Shown: piece by piece, positions 18,301-26,316 of the stretch
Layout: the number at the start of each line of letters is the position of its first letter
Numbering within the stretch: position 1 is the first letter of the stretch
DNA from: CAYFLR01 sp964343805
Lineage (GTDB): Bacteria > Bdellovibrionota_B > Oligoflexia > CAYFLR01
Length of the DNA: 38,271 nt
Direction of reading: 5' to 3'
Assembly (NCBI GenBank): GCA_964343805.1
Contig: CAYFLR010000057.1
Coordinates: 1-38,271 of the forward strand
Program-made: the position numbers and the translations under genes
Notes under the pieces: generated by a model
Told to the model about the DNA's origin: nothing
Seen by the model: the letters and a program-made list of their open reading frames with translations, nothing else
Database searches by the model: none

Positions 18301-18460
18301 CGACGATCTCGATAGGGGTATCTTCCCCAATAATAAGAAACTTCTTTTCTTCCAAGTCTTTAAAACCTTCGTTGCCATTGTTACAGGCAGCAAGCAGTAA
18401 AAGGCTCAAAACCAGAAACCCCAATCTATGCCAATTGAAAAACTTATCTCTATGATTCAA
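15351..18460 (-). CDS. Giant surface lipoprotein, N-terminal part: five Ig-like double repeats (3' part at 12996-15340)
   Basis: The signal peptide ends LLLLAAC with a classic lipobox, then an Asn/Gly-rich stalk. About 1,000 residues follow as five double repeats of ~200 residues. In each, unit A (DPVEI..W.P.., LDG.., PYY..., G.H.F..., RKN.PP) is followed by unit B (P...G....C.D, F...V.D.D.D.L.F.WK.N, F...C.L......V.VSD.Y), with two Cys per B unit in the first four; the fifth is diverged and Cys-free. The layout resembles PKD/cadherin-like Ig modules used as extracellular stalks. The chain then enters NHL repeats (EICTIAGKVGLG) and runs into the gap. The start is TTG at 18460 with AGG about 8 bases upstream, and no ATG is available before the signal peptide. 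Whole product: about 1,820 residues or slightly more. Confidence 0.85.
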
Positions 18461-18472
18461 GGTACACCTATC

Positions 18473-18570
18473 CTATTGAAAATTCTTTCCTCTTATACGT
18501 TTTATCGTCCGTTTTATTTAAAATTTAATTTTTTTTAAAACTTTTATAAAATAGAATTAATTTTCAATAG
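18473..18570. promoter_or_regulatory. Upstream region of the giant lipoprotein gene: spaced 12-bp inverted repeat in A+T-rich DNA
   Basis: CTATTGAAAATT at 18473-18484 is the exact reverse complement of AATTTTCAATAG at 18559-18570; the 74 bases between are strongly A+T-rich with T and A runs. The site lies between the response-regulator gene and the start of the giant lipoprotein gene, both read leftward, and could be a pair of operator half-sites or chance in A/T-rich sequence. Confidence 0.3.
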
Positions 18571-18624
18571 CTTAGATTATATATAATAGGTAATAATTAA
18601 GAAGAGAAATAATTGATTAGACAG

Positions 18625-19029
18625 CTATTTTTTCAGCCATCTTTTCATACGGCGGCTAGAATCTACCACTGATTGAGTGAGCTCCTCTTTCACAAAAGGC
18701 TTTTGAATATAATCATCAAAGCCTCCTTCTCGCATAGTGAGGAGTTGAAAGGTCCCTGAATCTGCGGTAAATCCAGCGACAATAGAGACAGGATCTTCTC
18801 TACGAATAATTTCACAAAGTTCCATACCAGACATATTTGGCATATTAATATCTGTATATATGATGCGAATGCTTTCCGCCTTTTTAATCTTCAGCCCTTC
18901 CACTCCATCGCTAGCGGTGAAAACGGTAAAGTTTTTGGAGAACATTTTGGTTAAAAACATCCGAACAAACTCTTCATCATCCACAAAGAGAATTTTACGA
19001 TCAGGTGTTGTGAGATCTACATTCGACAT
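18625..19029 (-). CDS. Single-domain (CheY-like) response regulator
   Basis: 134 residues consisting of one receiver domain. The acidic pocket is D17-D18, the phospho-acceptor Asp is D60 in IIYTDINMPNMSG, the switch Thr is T88 (GFTAD), and the conserved Lys is K110 (IQKPF). All the residues needed for phosphorylation are present. There is no output domain, so like CheY or SpoIIR-type relays it should act by binding a partner protein or passing on the phosphate. No histidine kinase is in the window. It lies upstream of, and on the same strand as, the giant lipoprotein gene (164 bases apart), but nothing shows they are linked. No clear ribosome site is seen before the ATG. Confidence 0.9.
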   Translation of the reverse strand: MSNVDLTTPDRKILFVDDEEFVRMFLTKMFSKNFTVFTASDGVEGLKIKKAESIRIIYTDINMPNMSGMELCEIIRREDPVSIVAGFTADSGTFQLLTMREGGFDDYIQKPFVKEELTQSVVDSSRRMKRWLKK

Positions 19030-19135
19030 AGTATTATTATTGTAGAATTTTTAGCAAATTCCAAGGGGTTTTTGTGGAAAAGTGAGAACACATCATGTTA
19101 ATAATCAATGAATAAACTTGAACTTAAGAGGATCT

Positions 19136-19531
19136 ATGAAATTTTTAATTGTCTCTTTATTATTTTCACTCACAAGCTGTTCTTTGATTGATGAACCCAA
19201 ACCCCCCTTAAGAGAGTACTGGGATAAAGTGGAAGAAAAGCGTTGCGAAGACAGCTATGATCTTCCTGTTATAGACACCATTATAGCTGGAATGGGAATA
19301 TCCAAAGGAATTGTGGACGGCCTAGACAAGGATCAGAAGGAAGACCAAGTATCTAACCTGGTAGCAGCTAGTTTTACTGGTATGCTCTTTGGCTATTCTG
19401 CCTATCATGGATTTACCAATGCCAATCTCTGCCAGGAATATAAACTCTATCATGAGGCAAAGAAAAACCAAGTCTTTTTGAAACCAGAGCAAGATGGCAC
19501 ACTTTCACTCAATTGGAAGCGCGAGTTCTAG
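19136..19531 (+). CDS. Small predicted lipoprotein
   Basis: 131 residues from the ATG at 19136, chosen because an AAGAGGA ribosome site lies just before it; an upstream in-frame TTG at 19118 would put that site inside the gene. The signal ends LTSC (lipobox SLTSC, Cys15 from this start). The rest has a weakly hydrophobic, Gly/Ala-rich centre (NLVAASFTGMLFGYSAYHGF) that might touch the membrane, and two further Cys (EKRCED, NLCQEY). I do not recognise a family. It is divergent from the response regulator and converges on the transposase gene with an 11-base gap. Confidence 0.7.
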   Translation: MKFLIVSLLFSLTSCSLIDEPKPPLREYWDKVEEKRCEDSYDLPVIDTIIAGMGISKGIVDGLDKDQKEDQVSNLVAASFTGMLFGYSAYHGFTNANLCQEYKLYHEAKKNQVFLKPEQDGTLSLNWKREF

Positions 19532-19542
19532 CTTTCCCTTCA

Positions 19543-20133
19543 CTAATAGGTAAGAGCACTCACAATGCTTTCATAGCTACAATTTTTATAATTAGCCTCC
19601 CCTCTCAACAACACATAGCGAGTTGATTTGATCATTTTTAATTTTACCAATTTGTTTGCATAACCAAATAGACTCGACCTTGGATCTTGATGAAGTTCAA
19701 TATTGGTGGGAACGGATAGATGCTTAAGCGTATTAAACAAAACATACCTAAACCCGTTAACTATATATCCAGCCGTTTTGAGAACCTTCATCCAATAGCG
19801 ATCAGGAAAAACCTGCCCTTTTCTTCCATAAAAACGATTCACCGCTCTACTGACCTGAGATACAAACATACGCATGGCATTGCAAAACAGCGCATCTCTT
19901 TTTAGCTTCCCCAGATCACTTTCCTTATCAAATTGCACAATGATATGAATATGATTAGACAAAATAGAATAGGCAGAAAGTGCAATTCCATTTCTTAAGG
20001 AGAATAAATTGAATAGGTGAATGATTTTTCGTCTGATTTGGGGCTGGTTAAAATTAACACCCCTCACATTGGTCTTTATAGTCACATGATGGGGTTTTGC
20101 TTTGGAATATCGTCTCGGTTTATGTGGAACCAT
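19543..20133 (-). CDS. REP-associated tyrosine transposase-like protein (RAYT, Y1/HUH type)
   Basis: 196 residues from the ATG at 20133, chosen because GGGAGG sits 4 bases upstream; a further in-frame ATG at 20187 lacks one. The HUH metal-binding pair is in SNHIHIIVQF (H61, H63); the GQVFPDRYWMKVLKT and FRYVLFNTLKHL segments match COG1943-type transposases, with Y130 the probable nucleophile (by position). These proteins cut and join single-stranded DNA; IS200/IS605 relatives are mobile, while RAYTs are single-copy domesticated forms linked to palindromic REP repeats. No insertion-sequence ends or target duplication are visible, but an array of seven GC-rich 35-bp repeats begins 73 bases upstream of the start, which favours the RAYT reading. 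Confidence 0.85.
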   Translation of the reverse strand: MVPHKPRRYSKAKPHHVTIKTNVRGVNFNQPQIRRKIIHLFNLFSLRNGIALSAYSILSNHIHIIVQFDKESDLGKLKRDALFCNAMRMFVSQVSRAVNRFYGRKGQVFPDRYWMKVLKTAGYIVNGFRYVLFNTLKHLSVPTNIELHQDPRSSLFGYANKLVKLKMIKSTRYVLLRGEANYKNCSYESIVSALTY

Positions 20134-20205
20134 ATACCTCCCAGTTATAGACGGAGGGTAGTTAACAAAAAAATAAAATGGATCCAACTAAAAAGTTATT
20201 TTTTT

Positions 20206-20428
20206 GCTCCGCCTGGGGGTTTTCTGTGTGGAAGGGTGGTTGCTCCGCCCGCGGTTTTTTTTCATGGAAGGTGATTGCTCCGCCCGGGGGGGTATTCGCG
20301 GAGGGGGGTTGCTCCGCCCACGGTTTTTATTCCCGAATGGTGATTGCTCCGCCCGCGGTTTTTATTCCCGAATGGTGATTGCTCCGCCCGGGGTCTTTTT
20401 CCCGAATGGTGATTGCTCCGCCCAGGGT
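20206..20428. repeat. Seven tandem ~35-bp GC-rich repeats beside the RAYT gene
   Basis: The block GCTCCGCC recurs at 20206, 20242, 20277, 20311, 20346, 20381 and 20415, a period of 34-36 bases. Later units share the longer form GGTGATTGCTCCGCCC, then CGG or GGG, a T run, and TTCCCGAAT. Units 5-7 are nearly identical; units 1-4 are more diverged. As 35 is not a multiple of three and no frame is conserved, it is not coding. There are no unique spacers, so it is not a CRISPR array. The whole 362-base stretch between the transposase and LamG genes (20134-20495) is otherwise without a gene; an extended -10 like TGCTAAAAT is at 20460-20468. Confidence 0.9.
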
Positions 20429-20495
20429 AAGGAGGCTGATAGAAAGATAGGTTTTAATATGCTAAAATAATCTCAAAAAACGAGAGACACGCCCC

Positions 20496-21395
20496 ATGAA
20501 GAACCACATGTTTTATAAATATTTTCTTTTAACCCTAATGCTTCCAACATCCATTGGTTGGAGTGCCGATAGTTATCAAGTGGCTAAAGATGGTGTTCCT
20601 GTCCAAATTAATGAGCATGGAAGCTGTTACACTGTGACCAATACATCGGCGAAAGATATTTTTGTGCCCACCAGAACAGCAGATGAATGGACTAAGTTTC
20701 AAAATGCCTCTATCGCTAATGTAGACATTACAGCTTGCGGGAATGATGCCTTTACCAAATTATTGCTCCATTTTGAGGATACTAGCTTCACTGATTCATC
20801 AAGTTCAGCTCACGCGGTCACTATTACTGGTACTACCAGAAGTTCTGTCCAAAAAAAGTTTGGAACCTATAGCGCCTATTTCAATGGGGGACAATATCTG
20901 ACCATTCCCAGCAGCGCAGATTGGGGCTTTGGCACCGGGGAATTCACCATCGATTTTTGGGTTTACCTCGAATCTAAGCAAGTGCATGACTTTTGGTGTG
21001 TTGGCACCAGTAGTACGACTTGGTCTCAATTACATACCACCGCAAATGGCATTTTAATTGAGGTGGGCGATGTTGGAATGAATGGCGGTGCTTACTTTGG
21101 TGGAAATACTTTGATTCCCACTGGATCTTGGCAGCATCAGGCTATTGTCAGAAAAAATGATAATGGCACTATGAAAATTGCCTATTTCCTGAATGGAAAA
21201 AATATTAGGACCGATAACCATTCTGCTAATGCAGCAACAGGTCTTTTGTATATTGGTAGGAAGTGGGATAACGCATGGAATATGAAAGGCTATATGGATG
21301 AATTTAGAATAAGCAAAGGAGTCGCCCGCTTCTGGACAGACACTTGCACCGCCTCAAATTGGTCTTGCTTTCCTGAACCCACTTCGGCTTATTAA
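20496..21395 (+). CDS. Secreted LamG/concanavalin-like domain protein
   Basis: 299 residues with a signal peptide (to about WSADSY, residue ~24). Residues ~25-85 are a small Cys-containing module (CYTVTNTSAKDIFVPTRTA) like those on tail-tip and adhesin proteins. Residues ~88-285 form a LamG-type jelly roll: LLLHFEDTSFTDSSSSAH, YSAYFNGGQYLTIPSSADW, GTGEFTIDFWVY and GYMDEFRISKGVARF are family hallmarks. Such domains bind glycans or proteins; phage tail proteins and bacterial surface proteins both carry them. The ribosome site is weak (GAGAG). It follows the 35-bp repeat array and converges on the next gene with a 3-base gap. It is probably a surface or secreted binding protein; the partner is unknown. 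Confidence 0.8.
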   Translation: MKNHMFYKYFLLTLMLPTSIGWSADSYQVAKDGVPVQINEHGSCYTVTNTSAKDIFVPTRTADEWTKFQNASIANVDITACGNDAFTKLLLHFEDTSFTDSSSSAHAVTITGTTRSSVQKKFGTYSAYFNGGQYLTIPSSADWGFGTGEFTIDFWVYLESKQVHDFWCVGTSSTTWSQLHTTANGILIEVGDVGMNGGAYFGGNTLIPTGSWQHQAIVRKNDNGTMKIAYFLNGKNIRTDNHSANAATGLLYIGRKWDNAWNMKGYMDEFRISKGVARFWTDTCTASNWSCFPEPTSAY

Positions 21396-21398
21396 TAT

Positions 21399-22565
21399 CT
21401 ATTCCTTGCGACTTGCGCAGTACCCTGTATCTTTAATTTCGATGGTATAGTCATGCTCGAATTCGAGAGAGGTTTCCTCACCTGTGATGGCGGCTCTTTG
21501 TCCTTCTTTAAAAAGAACTCGCTCACTGTCAAAACTAGTTTCATCCTCACCAAAAAGAATTTTTAAAGTGGTGTCATCGGCTAAAATATCACAAAGACCA
21601 GTGCTGTCTATGACGGTACCGTTGGTGTATAGATCTAACTTGGTACAACTTTTCATAGGGGTCGTAAAGCTAAAGCAATAATCAATAGTATCTAAACTAT
21701 TTATGAAAATATCTTTATTCGCCCAGGAAGTAAGTAGAAGTTGAGTTAATTCTTCACCGGATTGAGTCTTGTAGTTTTCGGCACAATAACCGGCTTCATT
21801 GAGCGTTACAGTCTCTTTGTCGGTTTTAATCTCGCTTAACCCCTCTGTTCCCTTCCTCATCTCTGTCATTTTCATATTGAAACGAACATTTTCGAGACCA
21901 GAGTAGCTACCCTCTGCTTCTGTAAAATCGATTTCTAATCCTAAGAATGAGGCATCAACCTTACAGCGACCCACAGCCTTTTCAGCAAATGAGGTAATGG
22001 TGTATTGCTCACATTGGTTATTGTTGGAGCTGTATTCAATGCAATAATCACTGTCGTCCTCTCTATCCACAAACAAGGCTTTCCCCTCAAAAGCATTTTC
22101 CCAGTCGTCTGACAGCTCCTTATTTGTCTTATAATTATCACTACAATAGGTTTTGGATTTTATCAGCAGATCACTATCGTACTTGTCTTTAAATTCTTCT
22201 TCATCCCCATTCAATTTTTGTCGATCTTCATCCTCTAGATAAAGGACCTCTTTTTTATCAAGCTCACTATTATTGATTCCCCAATTCAAAATGATTTGGT
22301 CATCTTTCACTTCTACACTACATAGCCCTGCTTCCTTTTTAACATCAGTAGAGTGGATATCGTATTTGGTACACTTCCCCTCCTCGATGGAGAAATCAAA
22401 ACAACGAGGAAGAAGGGTATCTTTAAAATAGAGCGTTTTGTCCTTCCAATTGTTAGTAAATTCCTTCGCTAACTCTTCATCACTTTTTTCATTTACACTA
22501 CAATTAGCGAAAACACCTAAAAGAATAAGATTCAACACAAGAATTCTGCTAATAATAGCTTTCAT
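21399..22565 (-). CDS. Lipoprotein of three ~115-residue Cys-containing repeats
   Basis: 388 residues; an AAGGAG ribosome site precedes the ATG, and the signal ends GVFANC (lipobox at Cys22). The mature protein is three tandem, strongly diverged repeats (about 28-140, 145-265 and 270-385). Each begins with a W..K.L/I.F-type strand (WKDKTLYFKD; FEGKALFVDR; WANKDIFINS), then C.(E/F)......C..(Y/L)..(Y/I/T).. (RCFDFSIEEGKCTKYDI; YCIEYSSNNNQCEQYTI; YCFSFTTPMKSCTKLDL), a third Cys (GLCSV; GRCKV; GLCDI) and a closing GYC-like Cys (TYC; GYC; GYC). Four Cys per repeat suggest paired disulfides. It is a beta-rich surface or periplasmic lipoprotein of no family I can name. It is followed downstream by the convergent LamG gene. 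Confidence 0.7.
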   Translation of the reverse strand: MKAIISRILVLNLILLGVFANCSVNEKSDEELAKEFTNNWKDKTLYFKDTLLPRCFDFSIEEGKCTKYDIHSTDVKKEAGLCSVEVKDDQIILNWGINNSELDKKEVLYLEDEDRQKLNGDEEEFKDKYDSDLLIKSKTYCSDNYKTNKELSDDWENAFEGKALFVDREDDSDYCIEYSSNNNQCEQYTITSFAEKAVGRCKVDASFLGLEIDFTEAEGSYSGLENVRFNMKMTEMRKGTEGLSEIKTDKETVTLNEAGYCAENYKTQSGEELTQLLLTSWANKDIFINSLDTIDYCFSFTTPMKSCTKLDLYTNGTVIDSTGLCDILADDTTLKILFGEDETSFDSERVLFKEGQRAAITGEETSLEFEHDYTIEIKDTGYCASRKE

Positions 22566-22613
22566 AACTCAGCTCCTTTTTAAAGTTACTATTAAGAATC
22601 CTCTTACTATATA

Positions 22614-22772
22614 CTATTTTTTATCAAAAGTAATTTGGGTGGGGTCAGTTGCTTTCTTAGAAATTTCTACGGGCGGTTTCTTCATTTCTGAAGGACGTTC
22701 CACTGTGGTGATTAGGTAGATAATAAAACCGATACTGTATAAGATAAGTACAACGCCGAGAAAGGCCCGCAT
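22614..22772 (-). CDS. 52-residue single-pass membrane protein
   Basis: A short frame with a strong AAGGAG site 8 bases before its ATG (22772-22770) and stop TAG at 22616-22614. The product begins MRAFLGVVLILYSIGFIIYL, one membrane helix at the very N-terminus, followed by about 30 polar residues (ERPSEMKKPP...). It lies between the LTA-synthase-like gene and the three-repeat lipoprotein, on the same strand as both (90-base and 48-base gaps). Small membrane proteins often assist larger membrane enzymes; the upstream transferase would be the natural partner, but this is inference. Confidence 0.6.
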   Translation of the reverse strand: MRAFLGVVLILYSIGFIIYLITTVERPSEMKKPPVEISKKATDPTQITFDKK

Positions 22773-22862
22773 GCTGCCAGCTCCTTACATAGGAAAATTA
22801 AGCTTTCTTAATATTTGATAGAATTTCATTGTAGCAAAAAAAAATAAAAAAGCTTGTGTTTT

Positions 22863-24686
22863 TTAATAAAAAACGCCTTCTAGCATGGAACCCGCTAATA
22901 TCCTTTTATAATCTGTCTCTGAAATTTTTCTTGGAGTATATCTACAGGGCCACGGTTTACAAGCCACTTTTCCCTGCAGGATATCTGCAATAAGATAGGG
23001 AAGTTGAAATTGTTCAATTTGATTAAACCTTAAATGTCTGCCTCTATAAATTATAAAGGTTTCAGTCAATTTAAAGTCGCCACTCCCTAAATAATTATGT
23101 TTTTTATAGAGTTCAGCGTTCTCGATGTTGGGTAGATGATCTCCATACAGGATAATCAAAGACTCTGGATCGATGCCACTTAATTTTTTAACAAACTCCT
23201 CCATCGCCTTTTTTCGATAGAGATATTGATTCACTGATCTCAATAAAGGTTTCGATATTTCATTATTTTCATAAAGGTCAGGTCGTAACTCAAAGTTTCT
23301 TTGAAAGGGAATATGACCATACCCTCCCACCACATAATTAAACAGCGGAGCTTGTTTTTTCAGAATTCTTTCTTCCAAGAATTTAATATTTGCTCGGTAA
23401 AGATCTCCATCAAAAATAAGATCTCCTTTGTCAGGAAACTTGGCAATGTAGCTATGATGGCAGTTGGGGCAATGAAAGTGTTGCTCTTTAAATCCCATGG
23501 AAGTATAGGCATTTTGAGAATTAAAAAAGAGAGGTTCCCATACATTGGATAAAATAGTCTGATACCCTAATTTTGAAAGGATTTGTGGCAGGCAAGCGGT
23601 AGGATGTCCCTGCATGGAATTAAAATCAATTGAAGAAAGGAGACCTAAACCAGGAACACCACAAAGCACCTCAAATTCTGCGGTAGCAGTTCCTCCACCA
23701 AATGCTCTGGTTTTAGTTCGAGTTCCTTGGAAAAAAATAGAAGGATCTTCAACTAAGGGACCTGGTCCTTCCCAAGCACCAAAATTAACCCAACTTTCAA
23801 GCAAAACAAGGTGGATATTGATCCGAGGAGCCCCTTGCAAATCTTTATAGAGCGCCGTAGATTCAAATGAAAACTTCTGATTTTTAAAGGCAGCAATTTT
23901 GGATTGATTCTGCCTTCTTTTGAGCTCGTAATAAAGTAGAGATGGAAATATTCCTAATTTATTACAGGTCACATGCTCACTCCAGGCAACAATTTTACCT
24001 CTTTCCATGGCTTTGTTTTCTAACCAAGTGAGCTTCTGGTATCCCAAGATTAGAACTGCTAAAATAGTTACCGTCAGAAACACCAACAGCTTTTTATGGA
24101 AGCGAGCTAAAACCACAAGAAGATAACCAATGGCTGACAGAACCAAAATAGTTATGGAAAAAATAACTGCAATTCCTGAAAAGCTGAGGACTTTATAGAG
24201 CAGAAAGTAGTTGGCCATATCACTGAGCATAAAAACTTTGCGATAGTAGGAAAAATAACTTTGAGGAATAACAGTGATGAACAGAATGAATGCCAAGCCT
24301 GAGATCAAACACCATTTGTCCCGGCGGAGCAAACTTAATTGAATGATAAAAAAGAGGAGCATTAATAAAAAGTAGATATCAATTGAGGTCCAAATAATCA
24401 GATCGGCTTTATTTAGAAAGAGCTGCACCGCTCTTAAACCCACAATAGTTGGGACTGTATAGTAAGATTTAGCGATCCCGATCCAAAGCTGATCCTTACT
24501 TCTGAGTAAGAATATAATCCCCGCATTTATAAACTCGGTTATTATAAGAGTTATGAGGGCGAGCACTCCCACTTTCACTGAAAAGAAAAAAGCCCCGGCA
24601 AAGAGAAACTTTATTATAATCAAACAAAGTAGACCAACCCCAAGAGTGATTAGCTTCAATTTAAATTCTTTTAGTAATGACATCAT
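22863..24686 (-). CDS. LTA-synthase/sulfatase-family membrane phosphotransferase
   Basis: 607 residues: five or more membrane helices in the first ~215 residues, then an extracytoplasmic alkaline-phosphatase-superfamily domain. Signature residues are present: the metal-binding Glu E297 (VLLESW), the catalytic Thr T333 in FGGGTATAEFEVLCG, and YGDHLP near residue 530. The GGGT.AEFEVL pattern is that of LTA synthase and the related Gram-negative phosphoglycerol or phosphoethanolamine transferases that decorate envelope glycans or lipids; in a Gram-negative host a glycan or LPS modification is likelier than teichoic-acid synthesis. A CPNC motif (406-409) with flanking His is unusual. The SGNH hydrolase gene lies 14 bases upstream on the same strand, so the two probably form an operon. 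Confidence 0.85.
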   Translation of the reverse strand: MMSLLKEFKLKLITLGVGLLCLIIIKFLFAGAFFFSVKVGVLALITLIITEFINAGIIFLLRSKDQLWIGIAKSYYTVPTIVGLRAVQLFLNKADLIIWTSIDIYFLLMLLFFIIQLSLLRRDKWCLISGLAFILFITVIPQSYFSYYRKVFMLSDMANYFLLYKVLSFSGIAVIFSITILVLSAIGYLLVVLARFHKKLLVFLTVTILAVLILGYQKLTWLENKAMERGKIVAWSEHVTCNKLGIFPSLLYYELKRRQNQSKIAAFKNQKFSFESTALYKDLQGAPRINIHLVLLESWVNFGAWEGPGPLVEDPSIFFQGTRTKTRAFGGGTATAEFEVLCGVPGLGLLSSIDFNSMQGHPTACLPQILSKLGYQTILSNVWEPLFFNSQNAYTSMGFKEQHFHCPNCHHSYIAKFPDKGDLIFDGDLYRANIKFLEERILKKQAPLFNYVVGGYGHIPFQRNFELRPDLYENNEISKPLLRSVNQYLYRKKAMEEFVKKLSGIDPESLIILYGDHLPNIENAELYKKHNYLGSGDFKLTETFIIYRGRHLRFNQIEQFQLPYLIADILQGKVACKPWPCRYTPRKISETDYKRILAGSMLEGVFY

Positions 24687-24700
24687 AAAGCACTCGAAAA

Positions 24701-26110
24701 TTAATTAGCTAGCTGTTTAGCAATGAAAGGTCGATCCCAAACTTTTAAATAAGGAACTCCCAAGAGAGCAGATGTGAGCCTGGCCATTATAATATGACCA
24801 AAGCCATTGGGGTGAACACTATCACTGAAAAGATCTCCCATCAAACTCTCTCCCCGAGCGGCAAATGCTTTCCTAAAATCAATGAGCGGAAGTGTATATT
24901 TCCGTGCCTCTTGACGAACCACTTCCGCCATTTTTTTTGCTTGTTGCATATAACGAAGATCCCCTAAATAAGGAGTGATCGCTCCTGGCACTAATAAGCG
25001 ACCATTGTTATTAATTAATTTTTGCAACTCGGCAAAGGCTGTTTGATACCCAGTATAATCGCTATTAATGGCATCATTGGCTCCATAATTCCATAAGGTA
25101 AGGTGGGGTTTAAAACGCGCCAATCGCTTAAAATGTTTAACCCCAAATGGAGATCGTTGAGCTGGACCAGCAGCAATTATCACCTCTAAACCTCGGTTTT
25201 TCCATTTTAGGGGCACTCTTTTTCCATGGATATTGTAGGTTCTAAATAGCTTTCTTTGAGGATCCCATATATTAAAAAGGATATTGGTGGTGGTGTATTT
25301 ATAGTATTGCTTTAACTGATCAAAAAGAAGAGCTCCATAGGTTTCATTGAGATAACCTTTTTCCACTCCTTCTTTAGCCATGTACCACAGCTGCGCTCCC
25401 GCAGTTATGGAATCTCCCATAATTAATAGTTTGACCGGCTTCTTTTCGGCAAGTCGTTTTTTGATCGATGCTAATTTGTCAGAAGCAGAAATAAAGTTTT
25501 CTGCAGGTAGATGTCCCGCTGGATCTGCTAACTCACGAGGAGTAATTTTTTCTACCACTTTTCTTTTATACAAATGAACACGAGAAAGGGCGACCCAAGA
25601 TGATTTAAGAGTGTTTTTCGGAATAATTCTAAAATTCAAAAACCAAAACTCACGATGGGCTACACTCTCAGAAAATTTTGAGAAAGGAACATGAACTTTT
25701 CGCCATTTAGTTTTTGAAAGAGTAAAATCGCCCACGAGGGCACTTCCATATTTTTGTGACCAGCTAGTCCCAATTCTTAATACCCCATCACTCCCATCTC
25801 CGCGGATCCAAAAGCAGAGCCCTTTGTATTTACCGACCTGATTTTTTGGAACTCCAATATCGTAGGCTAATACCTCTCCACCATCGACTCCTTTAGGGAG
25901 ATGAAATAAAATCCCGGGATTATCATCTACACTCAGGGAGGTGGAATAAACAGAAAAGGGGGATTTATGCCGAAAGTTCCACATGCGCTCTGAAGGGAAT
26001 TCCGGATTATAAAGGAAGGGCTTTTCATAGGATGGAACATTTACCTCGGCTTGCAGAACACCGGCCAAGCTGAAGATGAATAGCCAACCACTTATTAAAG
26101 TTCTCAGCAT
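24701..26110 (-). CDS. Secreted SGNH/GDSL hydrolase with N-terminal carbohydrate-binding-like domain
   Basis: 469 residues from the ATG at 26110, with AGGAG 9 bases upstream; an upstream TTG at 26128 would contain the ribosome site and is rejected. It has a signal peptide (~1-21). Residues ~40-185 form a beta-sandwich like CBM11/CIA30 modules (VGKYKGLCFWIRGDGSDG). Residues ~225-450 are an SGNH hydrolase: nucleophile S234 in MGDSI, the oxyanion N345 in YGAND, and the catalytic D430/H433 pair in FSDSVHP. These enzymes remove acyl groups from glycans, peptidoglycan or lipids. It is followed 14 bases downstream by the LTA-synthase-like gene, so a joint role in adding and removing envelope substituents is likely, though the actual substrate cannot be read from sequence. 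Confidence 0.85.
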   Translation of the reverse strand: MLRTLISGWLFIFSLAGVLQAEVNVPSYEKPFLYNPEFPSERMWNFRHKSPFSVYSTSLSVDDNPGILFHLPKGVDGGEVLAYDIGVPKNQVGKYKGLCFWIRGDGSDGVLRIGTSWSQKYGSALVGDFTLSKTKWRKVHVPFSKFSESVAHREFWFLNFRIIPKNTLKSSWVALSRVHLYKRKVVEKITPRELADPAGHLPAENFISASDKLASIKKRLAEKKPVKLLIMGDSITAGAQLWYMAKEGVEKGYLNETYGALLFDQLKQYYKYTTTNILFNIWDPQRKLFRTYNIHGKRVPLKWKNRGLEVIIAAGPAQRSPFGVKHFKRLARFKPHLTLWNYGANDAINSDYTGYQTAFAELQKLINNNGRLLVPGAITPYLGDLRYMQQAKKMAEVVRQEARKYTLPLIDFRKAFAARGESLMGDLFSDSVHPNGFGHIIMARLTSALLGVPYLKVWDRPFIAKQLAN

Positions 26111-26196
26111 CACATATTCTCCTCTCAAATAGTTGAGGGTTTAGGAGGCTATTTTATCCTAAAACCAGAAGGAGAACCAGAGCCCAATTTTTGTTG

Positions 26197-26225
26197 TTGA
26201 CAGTTAAATAAATTAAGCATATTCT
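26197..26225 (+). promoter_or_regulatory. Candidate sigma70-type promoter for the gene at 26317
   Basis: A perfect TTGACA (26197-26202) is followed after 17 bases by TATTCT (26220-26225), four of six matches to the -10 consensus. A transcript from here would have a leader of about 85 bases. The region between the divergent genes (26111-26316) shows no other strong signal. Confidence 0.4.
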
Positions 26226-26316
26226 AATATAATAATCTTCTTAAAAATTAACAAAAAGTCGACCCTCACTTTAATGTTCCCACAACTTATGAAGTGGAGG
26301 TTGCAAGGAGGACACA

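Noticed and set aside
20206..20428. Possible CRISPR array.
   Set aside because: Units are contiguous, with no unique spacers between them, and no cas gene is present.
20178..20470. Open frames across the 35-bp repeat array with repeating peptides.
   Set aside because: The same peptide-like patterns appear in several frames because the repeat length is not a multiple of three; no ribosome site or codon pattern supports translation.
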